A program made the position numbers and the translations under genes. Shown one piece after another: positions 9,955 to 23,400 of a stretch of 64,000 nucleotides of DNA. Every line of letters begins with the position of its first letter. The stretch's first letter is position 1. Under the pieces are notes generated by a model. That model saw nothing but the letters and a program-made list of their open reading frames with translations, was not told the origin of the DNA and did not search any database. The stretch is taken from positions 1,116,001 to 1,180,000 of the forward strand of contig JAHYIO010000039.1 of assembly GCA_020543525.1 (NCBI GenBank), in the 5' to 3' direction. Source of the stretch: Coriolopsis trogii (taxonomy: Eukaryota > Basidiomycota > Agaricomycetes > Polyporales > Polyporaceae).

Positions 9955-10039
9955 CATTCCGCTCCTACTCCCCACTCCCTGCTAGTTTTCTCGGCCACCA
10001 CACTCCCCTCGTTTTCCTCATCTCCCTGCCTCCTCCACC

Positions 10040-13000
10040 ATGGCTGACCCTGCTCAGCTCGAATCTCTCGAGGGACAGGACCGTGTTCCCGAACTCCCCA
10101 CCGCTACCCATATCGCTGCCGCCTATGGCCACGCAGCCATCCACAACGAAGAAGAGCAGCACCGTCGCCGTTCTGAGGACCGCGAAAGCATCTCTTCTGT
10201 CGACGCCAGTAGCCCCCGCCCTCCCGCTCGCCGAATGTCCACCAGCTCCCATGTAGACATCGGTTTCTTCGACCCCCCTGGCGTCGAGCAGCTTCGCCGG
10301 ACGCTCTCAAGACAGTCGGAAGCCCGCTCACTCGCTCTCCAGCGAGAACCATCTCGTCGGCCCGAGCCGCAGAGCACCCACTCCCGCTCCTCCGACGACA
10401 CTCTCGCGTCACCCTACGATCCACACTTTGACTTCGAAAAGACGCTCAGAGACGTGCTCAAGAGGTTTGTCTCTCACCCGGTATATGCTGGTGGAGCTCA
10501 TATGCTCATCTCTTGCGTAGGGTTGGAGAGTCGGACATCAAGCGTAGGGAGCTTGGAGTCATGTTCAAGGACCTCCGTGTCGTCGGCGTCGGAGCTGCGG
10601 CATCATATCAGCAAACCCTCGGCTCGGTGCTCAACCCGCTGAACGTTATTCGCAATATCCGCGAGGCGCTCCATACCCCTACCAGGGACATCCTCACCGG
10701 CTTCGACGGCGTCGTACGACCGGGAGAAATGCTCCGTGAGTGCTCTTATCGTTCGCTCGCCGCTCGCATCATCCGTTGAACGCCGGCACGATTTATAGTG
10801 GTTCTCGGGCGTCCTGGCTCGGGGTGCAGCACCCTCCTGAAGGTCCTGGCGAATCAGCGAGGAGAATATCACAGGATCGATGGTGAAGTGTGGTACGACT
10901 CCCTCACACCGGAAAAGATCGAGCAACACTATCGGGGGGACGTCCAGTACTGCCCCGAGGACGACGTGCACTTCCCTACCCTCACCGTCGACCAGACGCT
11001 CAGCTTTGCCGCCAACATGCGGACGCCGAGCGTGGTTCCCGCTGGCATGACGCGCAGCGGCGTCGTCTCAATGATCACGGATGTAGTGGAGACGGTCTTT
11101 GGGCTGCGGCACGTCAAGGGCACCTTGGTCGGAGACGCGTCGATACGTGGTGTTTCTGGCGGTGAGAAGAAGCGCGTTTCGATCGGAGAGGCCCTTGCCA
11201 CCCGCAGTCTGTTGAACTCGTGGGACAACTCGACGCGCGGCCTCGAGTACGCCACCATCCTCGCCTGTCACCTGGAAATGAAATGCTAACCCAAATTCGT
11301 TTTGTTTGAAGTGCATCAACCGCGCTCGAGTTCGTCGAGGCGCTCCGGATAGCAACGGACATTGCGCGCGTTTCGACCATCGTCGCCATCTATCAAGCCG
11401 GTGAACAGCTTTACAAGCTGTTCGACAAGGTCTGTGTGATATACGAGGGTAAGCAGGTGTACTTTGGGCCGGCGAACCAAGCCCGCCAGTACTTCATCGA
11501 CATGGGCTACGAGCCTGCTAACCGCCAAACAACTGCGGACTTCCTCGTGGCTGGTGAGCTCCTCCGAACGCGTTCCCACCGCTAACGCGCATACATTGAC
11601 GTACTCTATCCCAGTCACCGACCCCAACGGCCGCATCGTCCGCGAAGGGTACGAGAGCCGCGTTCCCCGCACTGCGGCGGAGTTCGTGGCGTACTTCAAG
11701 AAGTCCGAGTTCGCACGCGCGAACTGGGAAGACATGGAGGCGTACCGGAACGAGTTCGTGGGCAAGCCGGAGCGCGTGCAGTACTACAAGCAGAGCGTGA
11801 AGGCCGAGCACGCGAAGCACTCGAACAAGAAGAGCCCGTTCATCGTGTCCATCGCCCAGCAGGCGCGCGCGCTCATGCGCCGCCGCGTGCAGATCATCCG
11901 TGGGGGCATCGCAGCGCAGGTCATCCAGCTCGCGTCGTTCGTGCTCCAGGCGATCATCATGGGCACGGTCTTCCTCCGGCTGAGCAACACGACGTCGACG
12001 TACTTCTCGAGGGGTGGTGTGCTGTTCTTTGCGCTGCTGTTTGCGGCGCTGTCGACGATGGCGGAGATCCCTGCGCTGTTCGCGCAACGGCCGATCGTGC
12101 ACAGGCAGGCGAGGGCGGCGATGTACCACCCGTTCGTCGAGGGGCTCGCGCTCACCCTGGTCGACGTCCCGATCACGTTGGTTACCCAGATTGTCTTCGG
12201 TATCGTCATTTACTTCCTCGTCGGTCTTCAGCAGTCGGCAGCGCAGTTCTTGTGAGTCACCTCCTTTCGATTCAGCGCGTTGATCGTTGATTGCGTACTG
12301 ACACACCACCCTAGCGTCTTCCTGTTGTTCGCGTTCATCAGCACGATCACGATGAAGGCGTGGTTCCGTTCGCTCGCTGCAGCGTTCAAGAGTCCCGCCC
12401 CCGCTACCGCCGTCGCTGGCTTAAGCACGCTCATTTTGGTTCTCTACACCGGATACTCTCTGCCGCAGCCGTACATGATCGGTGCCCTGAAGTGGATCAC
12501 TTGGATCAACGTGAGTTCTTCGTTCCTCTGTAGCATACATCCACTGATTTTCTCCGTACAGCCCCTGCGCTATGGCTTCGAGGCGCTGATGGTGAACGAG
12601 TTCCACACTGTCGACGGGCAATGCTCTTCGCTGGTTCCCCAAGGCCCTGGTTATGAAGGCATCTCCATCGCGAACCAGGCGTGTACTACCGTTGGCTCGG
12701 TCCCCGGTGTCAGCACTGTCAATGGGAACAGCTACGTCGAGCTCTCGTACCAGTACAGCTACAGCCATCTCTGGCGTGTAAGTGTTCCCCACCCCACTTT
12801 CCCTCGCACACCGTTGATCGTTTCATGTGCAGAACTTTGGCGTGTTGTGTGCCTTTGGCATCGGGTTCATCTCGATCCTCCTCATCCTCACGGAGCTCAA
12901 CACGACCATCGCGGGCCAGTCCAGCGTGACGCTCTTCAAGCGTGGCTCGAAATCGGACGTCATCAAAGCGGCTGAGAAGGAGACGTCTGCTTCGGATGAG

Positions 13001-15361
13001 GAGAAAGGCGCGTCCGCGTCGGGCGGGGCCAACGCTCCCGCTACCGCCGAGAAGGGCCTCGACGTGCGAGAGATGAAGGAGGCGACGCCCGAGGTGCACG
13101 ACACGTTCTCGTTCCACCACCTCAACTACACCGTGCCCGTGGGCAAGGGCGAGACGCGGCAGCTGCTGGACGACGTGTCCGGGTACGTGCCGCCGGGGAA
13201 GCTGACGGCGCTCATGGGCGAGTCGGGTGCGGGCAAGACGACGCTGCTGAACGTGCTCGCGGAGCGGACGACGGGCGGGGTCGTCACTGGCGATCGGTTC
13301 ATGAACGGGCACCCGCTCCCGACGGACTTCCAGGCGCATACGTGAGTGAACAGACGCATATAGTCGGGTTTCCGGGACGCTGACGGGTTGGGCTGTGCAG
13401 CGGGTATTGTCAACAGATGGACACGCACTTGCCGACGGCGACCGTGCGGGAGGCCCTCCTGTTCTCGGCGTGCTTGCGCCAACCCCAGTCGGTCCCCATG
13501 GCGGAGAAGAAGGCTTAGTGCGTGCATTCGTCCTGATACCTCAGACATTCACTGACCCGGATGGTGCGAGCAGCGTCGAGAAGGTACTCAAGATGTGCGG
13601 TCTCGAAGCATATGGCGATGCGGTCGTCGGCTCCCTCGGCGTCGAGCACCGCAAGCGCACGACGATCGCCGTCGAGCTCGTCGCGAAGCCATCACTCATC
13701 TTCCTCGACGAGCCGACGTCCGGCCTCGACTCCCAGTCTGCGTGGGCGATCACGAGCTTCTTGCGCGACCTCGCGGACAGCGGACAGGCGATCGTGTGCA
13801 CGATCCACCAGCCGTCGGCGGAGCTCTTCCAGGTGTTCGACCGGCTCCTCCTGCTCAAGAAGGGCGGCCAGACGGTGTACTTTGGCGACATTGGGCCGCG
13901 GTCGAGCATCATGATTGACTACTTTGAGCGGAACGGCGCGCGGAAGTGCGCGGATGACGAGAACCCGTGAGTGCCCGTCGTTGTTTGTGTGACCGAAGTT
14001 TCGGGCTGACGGACGGGCAGGGCGGAGTACATCCTCGAGGCCATCGGCGCTGGAGCGACGGCTACGACCGATGTCGACTGGTACAATGCGTGGAAGAAGT
14101 CTCCGGAGGCCTCGCGCCTACAGGAGGACCTTGAGCGCATACACTCGGAAGGGAGGAGCAAGCCCCCGGTTCAGGCCCGCCTGAGCACCAAGTATCCCAC
14201 GTCGTGGCTCTACCAGCTCCAGCTCTTGTTCAGGCGCGACGCGGAGGCGTACTGGCGCGACCCCACGTACCTCATTGCAAAGATCGCGCTCAATATCGCG
14301 GCGGCGCTCCTCATCGGCTTCACGTTCTTTAAAGCCGACTTCAGCATCCAGGGTACCCAGAACCACCTCTTCGTGAGTCACTATTCGTCCAGCGTGGCGT
14401 TCACGAACTGACAAAACCCGCTCTGGGCAGGCGATCTTCATGTCGATGATCATCTCCGTCCCGCTCTCGAACCAGCTCCAGGTGCCGTTCATCGACATGC
14501 GCAACATTTACGAGGTGCGCGAGCGCCATAGCCGGATGTATACGTGGACGGCGCTCGTCACGTCGCAGATCATGATTGAGATTCCGTGGAACATCCTGGG
14601 GTCGTCGCTTTACTTCCTGTGCTGGTACTGGACGGTCGGCTTCCCGACGTCGCGCGCCGGGTTCACGTACCTCATGATGGGCGTCTTCTTCCCGCTCTAC
14701 TATACGACCATTGGGCAGGCCGTCGCTGCGATGGCCCCGAACGCGGAGATCGCGGCGCTGTTGTTCAGTTTCCTGTTCTCGTTCGTGCTCACTTTGTACG
14801 TGCTTTCACCGTTATTTTGCATGTGTTTTCTTTTCGCTGACGGGTCGTCTGTGATTTCAGCAATGGTGTCCTGCAGCCCTTCAGCCAGCTCGGGTGGTGG
14901 CGGTGGATGTACCATCTCTCGCCGTACACGTACCTCATCGAGGCGCTCCTGGGGAACGCGATCGGGAAGCTGCCCATCACTTGCTCGGCCGTCGAGCTCG
15001 TCACGATCGAGCCGCCCTCTGGGCAGACTTGCGGCGACTTTATGGGTCCGTTCATCTCCGGGGCCGGGGGATACCTCACGAACGCGAACGCGACGAGCGC
15101 GTGCAAGTACTGCTCGTTCGGCTCTACGGACGCGTTCTTGGGCCTGAGCTTCAACATCTTCTATTCGCACCATTGGCGGAATCTGGGCATCTTTGCTGCG
15201 TTCATTTGCTTCAACGTGAGTGGTTTGTTGATTGATGGCTTCTGCATGTGCATGTGGGGCGGAGGTGCTGATGAGGACTGCTTGCGTTGCAGGTCTTTGC
15301 TATCTATGCGTTCACTTATATCTTCCGGATAAAAAAGGGTAGCCTCTTCCGACGCCGGTAA
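10040..15361 (+). CDS. PDR-type (ABCG) ATP-binding cassette transporter
   Basis: Fourteen exons: 10040-10464, 10521-10735, 10799-11246, 11312-11553, 11615-12251, 12315-12510, 12562-12777, 12833-13341, 13401-13517, 13574-13966, 14021-14372, 14431-14795, 14861-15215, 15293-15361. They give 1512 residues, normal for full-size pleiotropic drug resistance pumps. The order is NBD1-TMD1-NBD2-TMD2. NBD1 has the PDR-type Walker [10 protein letters not shown] (about 217-225; Cys replaces Lys), signature VSGGEKKR (about 331) and [12 protein letters not shown]2 has canonical Walker [10 protein letters not shown] (about 920), a degenerate signature (GVEHRKR, about 1022) and Walker [12 protein letters not shown]. 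This asymmetry is the hallmark of the family. Helices around 545-760 and 1210-1500 form the membrane domains. The protein should export hydrophobic toxicants across the plasma membrane by ATP hydrolysis. No frame break is visible. Confidence 0.97.
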
Positions 15362-15739
15362 CCATACTGTCTCTTTAGTCTCGCTGTATCGTCCACTCGG
15401 TTTCGTCGTGCATTTCCTAGAGTCGCTAGAGCTTAGACATCCATCTCCACCGTCCGGTATCCCTCGCACAACTGCATCATGTCTTAACGAAACAAGGACT
15501 GCCAAATACCTATAGCAACGGTCTCCAACAGTAATACACACACATGTATGGATACAAGTATGATATCCCGAATCTGAATCTCTTTGACCTCATTGGACGG
15601 CGGGATTGTTCATCGTCTAAACCTCAGCGACAGATGTCGACTGAGAATGAGAGAACACATGTTCTGGCATCTCGTGTGAAGCGTAACGGCGGTGGGAATA
15701 ACACAAGAGCAAACAAACCTTTATTTGTCCGCTACTACC

Positions 15740-16135
15740 ATGATCGATTCTCTGGCGCCCTCCAGAGCAACCCTTGCGGATCTCCCTACCGAGCTCCTTG
15801 ATCAAATCCTCGCTCCTCACGACTGGTGGTATAATGACTGGCATAGTAGGCTTCGTGATTTCTATTCTCTTGCCCGTGTTTGTCGAGCCCTCCTCCCGTA
15901 CTCGCGCGCACAGCTATACTCTTACGCCAAACTCACATGTTTCGGCCGCAGCATCTCTCGCATTCTCCGCTTTGCCCGCACCATAGAATCGGATCCGTCA
16001 CTGGGCTCATTAGTCCTCGCCCTCGGAACCTTCTGGGACGGGACCACCCTTCCAATGTATGCGGAGAGGGACGAGGGCGGAGAGGGACTGGGTACGTATC
16101 GGCTGTACACGGTTACACTTCGAACAGGACGTTGA
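15740..16135 (+). pseudogene. F-box gene fragment
   Basis: From ATG 15740 the frame reads 131 residues. The F-box motif (LADLPTELLDQIL) is followed by 'ARVCRALLPYSRAQLYSYAKL'. The first 95 residues match the N-terminus of the F-box gene at 16764-18148 on the opposite strand, including LPTELLDQI and RALLPYSRA. After about residue 100 the similarity stops and the frame ends in an unrelated short tail. No exon that restores the family's leucine-rich C-terminus could be found in the next 600 bases. It looks like a truncated duplicate rather than a working adaptor. A very short F-box protein cannot be excluded. Confidence 0.6.
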
Positions 16136-16763
16136 GGAAGAATACGTACCATCACAACATATGTACGCACCGTCGAACGCCATCGGAAGCGGGATCACGC
16201 CACGGAGCTCGTCCTATACTTCAGGGGATTACAAGATGAGATCGACACATGTGAGACAATTGCCGAGCGTCAGTCACCAATGGCTGCTCGTCCTCGTTGC
16301 TCGTAAGGGGCAGACAGAATCCTACCGAAGCAGTTTATCCAACGGGACTAATGGGAGAGGCGGATGGTTGAAATGGCTGTTTCGCATTCTATCGTGCGCT
16401 GAGGAGAGAATGAGTTGTAACATTGGATTTGTTTGGGCAGAACGAGCGGGCACAGCTTGAGGCAAGGGGCAAACAGCCCGGGGAGAGTGCGTTGCTACTA
16501 TATGTTCTAGAGTGTTTAGATGCTGTGCAGAGTGTTGGAAGAATGACGGTTGGCTGGACAGGTGCAACGACGCCGGCCGTGACCTTGAACTGGGAGGCAG
16601 GATAGGAGTGTACCAGACTCTACAAGAGGTATGATACTGTACACGTCTGACAATGACCGGTAGGTCTGCAAGGTAGAGCCGAAGGACGTTGTGAGTGCTG
16701 CGCACAAGCAATTAGCCGTAGCACACGCATCTTTCACGTCCATGCCCCCCGAAACCACTCGTA
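16136..16763. other. intergenic region, no gene seen
   Basis: About 630 bases between two convergent F-box genes. Open frames on both strands are short and have no resemblance to the lost C-terminal part of the left gene. Confidence 0.55.
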
Positions 16764-18148
16764 TCAACCCCAAAGAGTGGAGCCGTGAGCAACCACGTAA
16801 ACCTCCACCCGTCCCGTCCTACCGTCCTCAGTGCCCGCGAGCGCCTCGAACGCATTATTCCAGCCTCGAGCCTCCATCGATGCATAGCCGTAGTTTACGC
16901 TAACGCGCACCTTGAGCCGTTCGAAACGCGGGTACCTCTCGCTGTCCGCCAGTGCGCCGGCGATGCGCGCACAGACGGCGGTAGAGGCGAGCTTCCCGTA
17001 CCGATCGATGATGTTGAGCGTGAGCGTTCTTAGCTCTGGGTACCGCACGGGCACCTCCTCGAGCGCGGTGCTAAGGCGCGTGAGGATAGAGAGCGTGAGG
17101 GAGTCAGGGTCCGCGTTCATTGATGGTCGTGCGGTCGCTGCCTGACCAGGACGAGGATTGGGCGAACTGAGCGAGAGATCAAGCGAGCATAGATAGGTGG
17201 CCATACTGAGACGGTCGAAAAGGTCTCCAGGGGGCGCTGGATTAAGAGACAGTGTGAATCGGAGCCGAGTAAACATGCACGGTGGAGATGACGGACCCCC
17301 TACTCACAAGTCAACGGTTGGCCCTCGTTGTAAGAAGACGGAACGGGTGGCACTTCCAGATGGCGCAAGTTGGGCGCAGCAGCATCGACGAGGGACAACC
17401 ACTGCAAACCGTCGGGAATACGCATTATAAGCGTCTCGAGGGCACCACCTAGACCGCGCTCCATCATGAAACTCAGGAAGACGTCCTCGTCCAGAACGTC
17501 GCGGATGTGGAGGTTTTTGAGGCGGGAGAAATCGGCCTTATTGACCGATTCAACAGGACTGGAACTATGGGCTGGCGCTGGTCGCTTTCGCAAGGCTAAT
17601 GTTGAAATTGCCTGGCGTATTGTTTCGAAACCCCATTGGTTGGCATGAGGCGTAGACCGTGAGGGAGCGCTGATCCCTACACATTTCAGGTTCTCCAGAG
17701 CAGGGAGACTCCCCACAATGTCGCAAAGGTCGTGGACGGACCGAAGAGAGACGGTGTGCAGAACCAGCTTGGAAAGGTTGGTCAATGCCGCAAAGGGAAT
17801 GAAGGGGTGTGATGGACAGCTCTCGGCGTTCGGGTAGCCTGCGTGCTGAATCGGCGGCGTGAAGCGGTCGACTTCGAGAGTGAACACCAAAGGACCCAGG
17901 GAGTGATTTGAGGAGATGGCTCGGGAGAATTGAAGGACACATGACATGTCGCCGCTTCGACATGTAAGGGCGACGTGGCGGTATAGATGTGCGCGTGAAT
18001 AAGGGAGGAGGGCTCGACAAATGAGGGCCGTGCGGCGAAACACGTTCTGTCTGCCACGATGGTGGGCCAGAGAAACGAAGATTTGATCAAGTAGCTCGGT
18101 AGGAAGGTTTGCAAGGGTAGCTTTGGAGGAGGGCAAGGAATGCATCAT
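16764..18148 (-). CDS. F-box domain protein with LRR-like C-terminus
   Basis: Two exons, 18148-17308 and 17236-16764, joined by a 71-bp phase-1 intron (17307-17237, GTGAGT...CCAG), give 437 residues. An F-box (LANLPTELLDQIFVSLA) occupies about residues 10-50. Irregular leucine-rich segments follow (LTNLSKLVLHTVSL, LPALENLKCVGI, FSRLKNLHIRDVL, PNLRHLEV). F-box proteins hold substrates for SCF ubiquitin ligases by binding Skp1. The substrate cannot be told from sequence. A second ATG three bases downstream aligns better with the truncated paralogue at 15740. The two genes lie tail to tail, which fits a local inverted duplication. Confidence 0.82.
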
Positions 18149-18691
18149 GATGGTAGCGGATGAGCTCGCTCACGTAGGTAGAGCTTGAGCACCTAGCTGC
18201 ACATACAACCGCAGCTGCCAAGCACAGCCACAGTGATACCAATTATTGGCTGTCCGATAACAAATCCCCAAAGGCATGAGAGAATACCGTCCAATCGTAG
18301 CAGCGTCGAATACTCACGAAATTTGTCAACTTACCTCAGAAATGACCAATTGCGTTGAAAATTGCATCGCGTCGCAGTGACGGCGACCCAGGCCCGGAGA
18401 AATTCAATGCACGAGCGAGTGCCCTCATCAAGAGGATAAACTTCGCCGAACAAGGAGATGCTATTACGACGAGAGCAGTCGCGTGATTACGATTGCATCC
18501 GTAATACCTCGCATCTGACGCCGTTGTATCGGCCTAGTAGTCAGAGAAGGACATGTCCCACCTGTGATGTCGCCGGATAGCAATTCGGATACCAGTTCGC
18601 AGCCCGGGAGGTGGCCTGACAGTATGTGCATGTGCGTTGTACTTTGACTATGGATCCGCATATGTCTATGCATGCGACAAACTGGCGATGA
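18149..18691. other. intergenic region, no gene seen
   Basis: About 540 bases between the 5' end of the F-box gene and the 3' end of RNase H1, both on the minus strand. No supported frame. The left part should hold the F-box promoter; I see no clear TATA box. Confidence 0.55.
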
Positions 18692-20097
18692 CTATGCCAT
18701 GACCTCAGCTAGGAGCTCATCATCGTCTGCGAGTCCTTCTGCATATTCCTGAGGAGAGACACGCATACAGTCAGCTCTTCATCAACGCAAGTAGACGACG
18801 CAAGAGCGGTATGTCACCTCGAGTTCAGACTTGGGAATGCCAGCAGATGGGAGGACCATGGGCGTAGACTTGGTCGTCGACTGCAGAATCGCATGGGTCA
18901 GTCTCCCTCATATGCCAACACGTGTGCCAGACAATCGTCATCACGTGCTTTATCTAGAGACTCTTGGAGATTAGCGAGGAGGGCTTCCCAATCACGTTCG
19001 GGCTCCTCAGGTAGCGTCGCGCCCACGTTCGCCATCATATCTGCCCCTTCGTTGCCTTCGATGCCAGCATGTCCTTTGACATATTGCAGGTGAACCTGGG
19101 GAAGTAATGTCCTATTAACTGACGCCTCCATATGAGTTACGAAGAGACGGTAGGGTACCTTCTGCCCTTCCCGCGCACGCTGGTCTAGGAGGGCAGACAA
19201 GTAGCGTATGAGAGGGGCGTTCTTAACGGCTTGCCCTGCCGACGTCTTGAAACCGTTGATGAGCCATTTCGGCATCCACTCTCGGAAACCTGTCAATCGT
19301 TGAGCGTAGGATCACCCGAACTCAAGTAGACAAAAACCTACAGCTGATACTGTACTTTGAATCCGTCTTTATGAGAAGGGGCTGTTTTGTGTGCGGGACG
19401 GTCTCAAGCACACGAACAATAGCCTGTTGTAGTGTGTCAGAGCGAGGAAACACACGCTGGATAGATATGGACAGACGATGAGTTCTGCACGATTGTTGGT
19501 TTGTCCACCGGGGCACCGCTCGGCAATATTTCTATGGGATGTTGCGGCCATATGCACGCGTACTACGACAGGGAGACGTACCTCGCATCATTTGGGCCCC
19601 ACCAAACACCGATACCTGCCACCGAACCCTGCTTCCCGTTCCCTTTGCACGCGCCGTCTGAGAAGACGACGTCCCAGCCACTTTCGTCCTCTATAACCTC
19701 CGTCGTAAGAGCAGCCCATCTTGATGAACCAGAAGTAGAGGTCTTCTTCTCCGTCTTACTTTTGGCCGAGGCCAGCGTGGACTTAGAATAGGGTTTTGTA
19801 CTGTGTTCCTTGCGTTTTACAGGAGGTGTGTGTGTAGCAGGCGATGAACCTGACGCGATCGCCGGGAAGCCACTCGCAGACACGCCATGCTGAGAGAGAT
19901 AGGCCAGAGCCTGCTCCATGGTTGGGAATTTCTTATGCTTGTTGCCCAAGACGCCATTGACTTGCTGCTGACATTCATCCCTACTCGGAGACCTGTGATC
20001 AGAAGCTGCAAGAAAGTGAACCACACAGGGCGCACCATGTCGTATATATGCCAGGTACGCGGCCCTTCGCAACTGCATAGAACCCAGCTTTGGGCAT
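18692..20097 (-). CDS. RNH1: ribonuclease H1
   Basis: Eight exons: 20097-20036, 19980-19582, 19531-19477, 19423-19342, 19289-19159, 19095-18922, 18880-18818, 18748-18692, giving 340 residues. Residues about 3-50 form the N-terminal hybrid-binding domain (FYAVAKGRVPGIYTTW, then GNKHKKFPTMEQALAYL). A Ser/Thr/Lys linker follows, then the catalytic RNase H fold. All four acidic catalytic residues are present: Asp128 (SDGAC), Glu170 (NNRAEL), Asp193 (KTDSKYS) and Asp262 (GNEGAD), with His252 in KGHAG. The enzyme degrades RNA in RNA-DNA hybrids in nucleus or mitochondria. The intron 18921-18881 is only 41 bp; without it the protein would end at 18898. I prefer the spliced form because it adds an acidic tail (EYAEGLADDDELLAEVMA) spread over two cleanly spliced exons. 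It shares a short divergent promoter with TRS65. Confidence 0.93.
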
Positions 20098-20461
20098 CGA
20101 TGAATCCTGCGTCGCACCTAACCGTGGATGTGGGACAGCGGGGGAAGCACGGTTGAGACTGGAAGTCCGTAGACGAGAGAAAAGAGAGAGGATGCGTTCG
20201 AAAGCCAGAGTGACCAGTTGGAGTCGCGCTGAAAGATGGGGCAGATTGTCTAGGAACACGGTTTGCTTCAGAAGTAGCCTTCGTCAAAAGACGCGGTGGT
20301 GGAGGCTGAACGTAGAATGTAGAGTGGGGATTGACACGCGCTTGGACGCGACTCAGATGTGCGCGCGTCTTGCTCAAGTCCACCCTCACCCTCAGAGTCC
20401 CCACCTCCCTTCATTATCGACCACGCCTGCTCACTCGGTCCACCTCGGCTTTGGACGCAGA

Positions 20462-23400
20462 ATGGCGAGCAACGAGGAACTTTTCGAGACGAGCGTCCTC
20501 GAGGTCATAGCCCCACCACCCTCGCTCGAATTCCCGACAGACTACTCTGGAGAGCAGGCAACAGAATGGGTATCTCGGATGCGAGCTCCCTCCTCGGACA
20601 GGAAAGCTGCTTTCTTTGGTGCGTATTTATGATTTGAGCTCAGGAACCTCTCATGCATGCTGAGATAGTTCTTGACAGACGAGAACTTGGACTTCTTCCT
20701 CACCATTCGCTTCCCAACTCCGGCGGATGATCTTGAATCGCCCGACAGACCTCCCCGGCAGCTACTCTCATTCCTTGCCCATCTCCAGGTCTCTTACGAG
20801 ACTTCGTATATCTCACCCTCTGCCAATACTCCGGAAATGCCTTCCAGCGCGCGTCTCTCTATGCCTCCTCCCCGTAACAGTTCCATGCAACGCAACAGAC
20901 CAGGCACTCTTATGGCTGGCAACCCTTCCATGTTCCCTCCTCATACACCCCATCCCATTCCTTCAGCAGCCGACGCGGATCTGAAGTACGTGCAATCGCA
21001 AGGAACCCCTTTGGTGTCCGCCATCTGGGGTCAGTCAAACAACTCGGAGCAGGAGGACTTCGCCCTGCTCTGGGATGGTACTGAACGCAGCTGGCTTGCT
21101 GTGTACAAGATGTCTATTCTAGTCCGTAAGCCAGTCACGCCCTTACGCCCTCTCCACAAGCCATGTGCTCAACCGATGTCGCTCAGTCTTCATGGTCACG
21201 AAGGTTCCTGATCCTCTGCTATGCATCACCGTATCCACTACCCTCCGCAACAAACCGCTAGCTATGACGGCTCCTAGGAAAACACTCGCTGCTCTCATCG
21301 ATTCCGCAGGAGGCCTCAAGTCACCTATCGACGTCACATCACCCAAGCCCAACGGACTCGGGGAAGAGCGGCGCGGAGACGAGAGTGACGACGACGAAAT
21401 CCTCGCTGGCTTGCAAGAAGTCAACCTCCTGGAAGGCCTAACTACAGGTATGCTGTTTTCCTCGAGTTGTTGGTTCTCTCCATGCCGTGTGAACTTCCAA
21501 CTTCTCAAGCTCGGACAAGCCAGAGCTGCATCTTACTAACAAGTGAGATCCAGGTCCTACTTTCAACGACCCCGAGAAACGGCTGTCCGTGCCGACCACA
21601 AGACTTGGGTCGAATACGCGCTCACATGCGTTCGCTCTCCCACCACCCTCTGCTGCTACCGTCGTGTCCGATACGCCCACGGCCTATTCTAGTGGTGTGA
21701 TGTCTCCGCCGCCGGCAGGAGGAAACCTTCCTCGTGCTGCGACACTGCGCAAGTCGTTCCGTAAGACGCTGAAGACCCATCTTGGGTTTCGAGTGCGCAT
21801 GCGCACTGTATTCGTGCCTTATTTCCTCCTTCCACAGAACGCACAAAATGGCAAGGTACGCAAAGTACGCAGTTCACAAGACGGAGGATCCACAGACTCC
21901 GATTCAGATCTGGACGAGGACATCCTTGAGGAACGTGAACAACGGGAAGCTGGCAACGAGGAGCACACTGTTGTACTCAGCGTGGAGGTTGAGAACCTCT
22001 TCTCCGGTTCACCTACTAGTGGAGATGCTTCCTACCACTTCGAGATAGAACGTATAGACGTCTCCATCAGCGGAACGGGCGCGCGTGCCTCGTTCATCGG
22101 CTGGAATATTGACGTGCCGGACGTCTTTCCTCTGCAAGTCGGGCCGCGGGAACAAGTCAACCTGTTGTACGCAGTATCGTTTCTTCGCGGACCGGAGGTG
22201 GACGAGTTCTCGTTGGCAAGGCCGTATGGATCTGACAAGAAGGGCCCCGCAGATGAACTCCAGCGCGCCGTCACTATCCACCTTATAATGAGGCCATATG
22301 AGCCGAACGAGGGAATCTTTATCTACCCTACACACGTCTTCCCGTCACGATGGAACTGCATCCTCGATCTAGCTTCTTCAAGTATTACGAAACAGCAGAG
22401 GCGCGAATCTGCAGACGTTGGAGGTGACGATGAGGGAGAATACTTCGTCATGCCCACCCCCGCATCGCCCTTCCCTTCCGCCCCCCTCGCACCGCCGACG
22501 GCGCGGAATCACACCCTCACACCTCTCACTACGCGCAGTGTCATCCCTCTTACTGCAGTCGCCGGCAGCAAGCGACATACCATTGCTGCATTCGAAAGTC
22601 CGGCAAATGACTGGGCGTCACGCATTCCCAAATCACCCATGAACTACCAGAGCTCGACGTCCATGCTCAACCCGAACAACCAACCCCCTCCGCCTCTCCA
22701 CTCCAGTCCTACTCCAACAGGTCTTACCTCCGGACAGACGCTCAACATTCCCAACCGCGCATCGTCTTACATCCCGCCTTCAGTCGCATTTCAAGCTTCC
22801 TTCCCGCGCTCCCCAACGACTTTTGACGCACCTACGAGCCCGCCCCTCCCTCTACCGCCCGTTCACCCGCTCGCTAGCTTCGCCCAGCACTCTCAAACTG
22901 ACAGCGTAAGCACCATTGGTGAGGTCCTCGATCCCCCGACGCCCACACCTCGTACGCCCGCCTATCCCGCCTATCCGAGCTCGCCAGGGCCCATCCCTCC
23001 AACGCCTTTCTGGCAAACGCCCATCGCCCAACAGTCGGGGCCGGGGGCTGTGGGGCCGAGCGTTGAGATCCGGCGCGAGCGCGGCGGCGCGGTGCCCCAG
23101 ACGCCAGGACCGACTGTCGGCGGCTTTGGCGCGTTCACGGGTATAAATCCTCTGAATGGCATCCAGCAGACGACGCCGACGATCGAGACGGCTGTGCGTG
23201 AGGCGGCGATGGGGGCTGGAGGGAGAGGTGCGGGTGAGGGCGAGCCGATCATTGTCTCAGTTGGCTTGCACCCAACGCCGCACAATATGGTCAGGAAGAA
23301 CGGGAGTGGGAAACAAGCGCATGCGGGTGAGATGTACCCGCTCGACCAGTTCACGCTTGATATCTTCGTCTTCAACCAGTCGTCGTGGACGCGGCGCTTT

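Noticed and set aside
11518..12309. 263-codon minus-strand frame
   Set aside because: Antisense of PDR transporter exon 5; rich in Arg, Asp and His with no motif.
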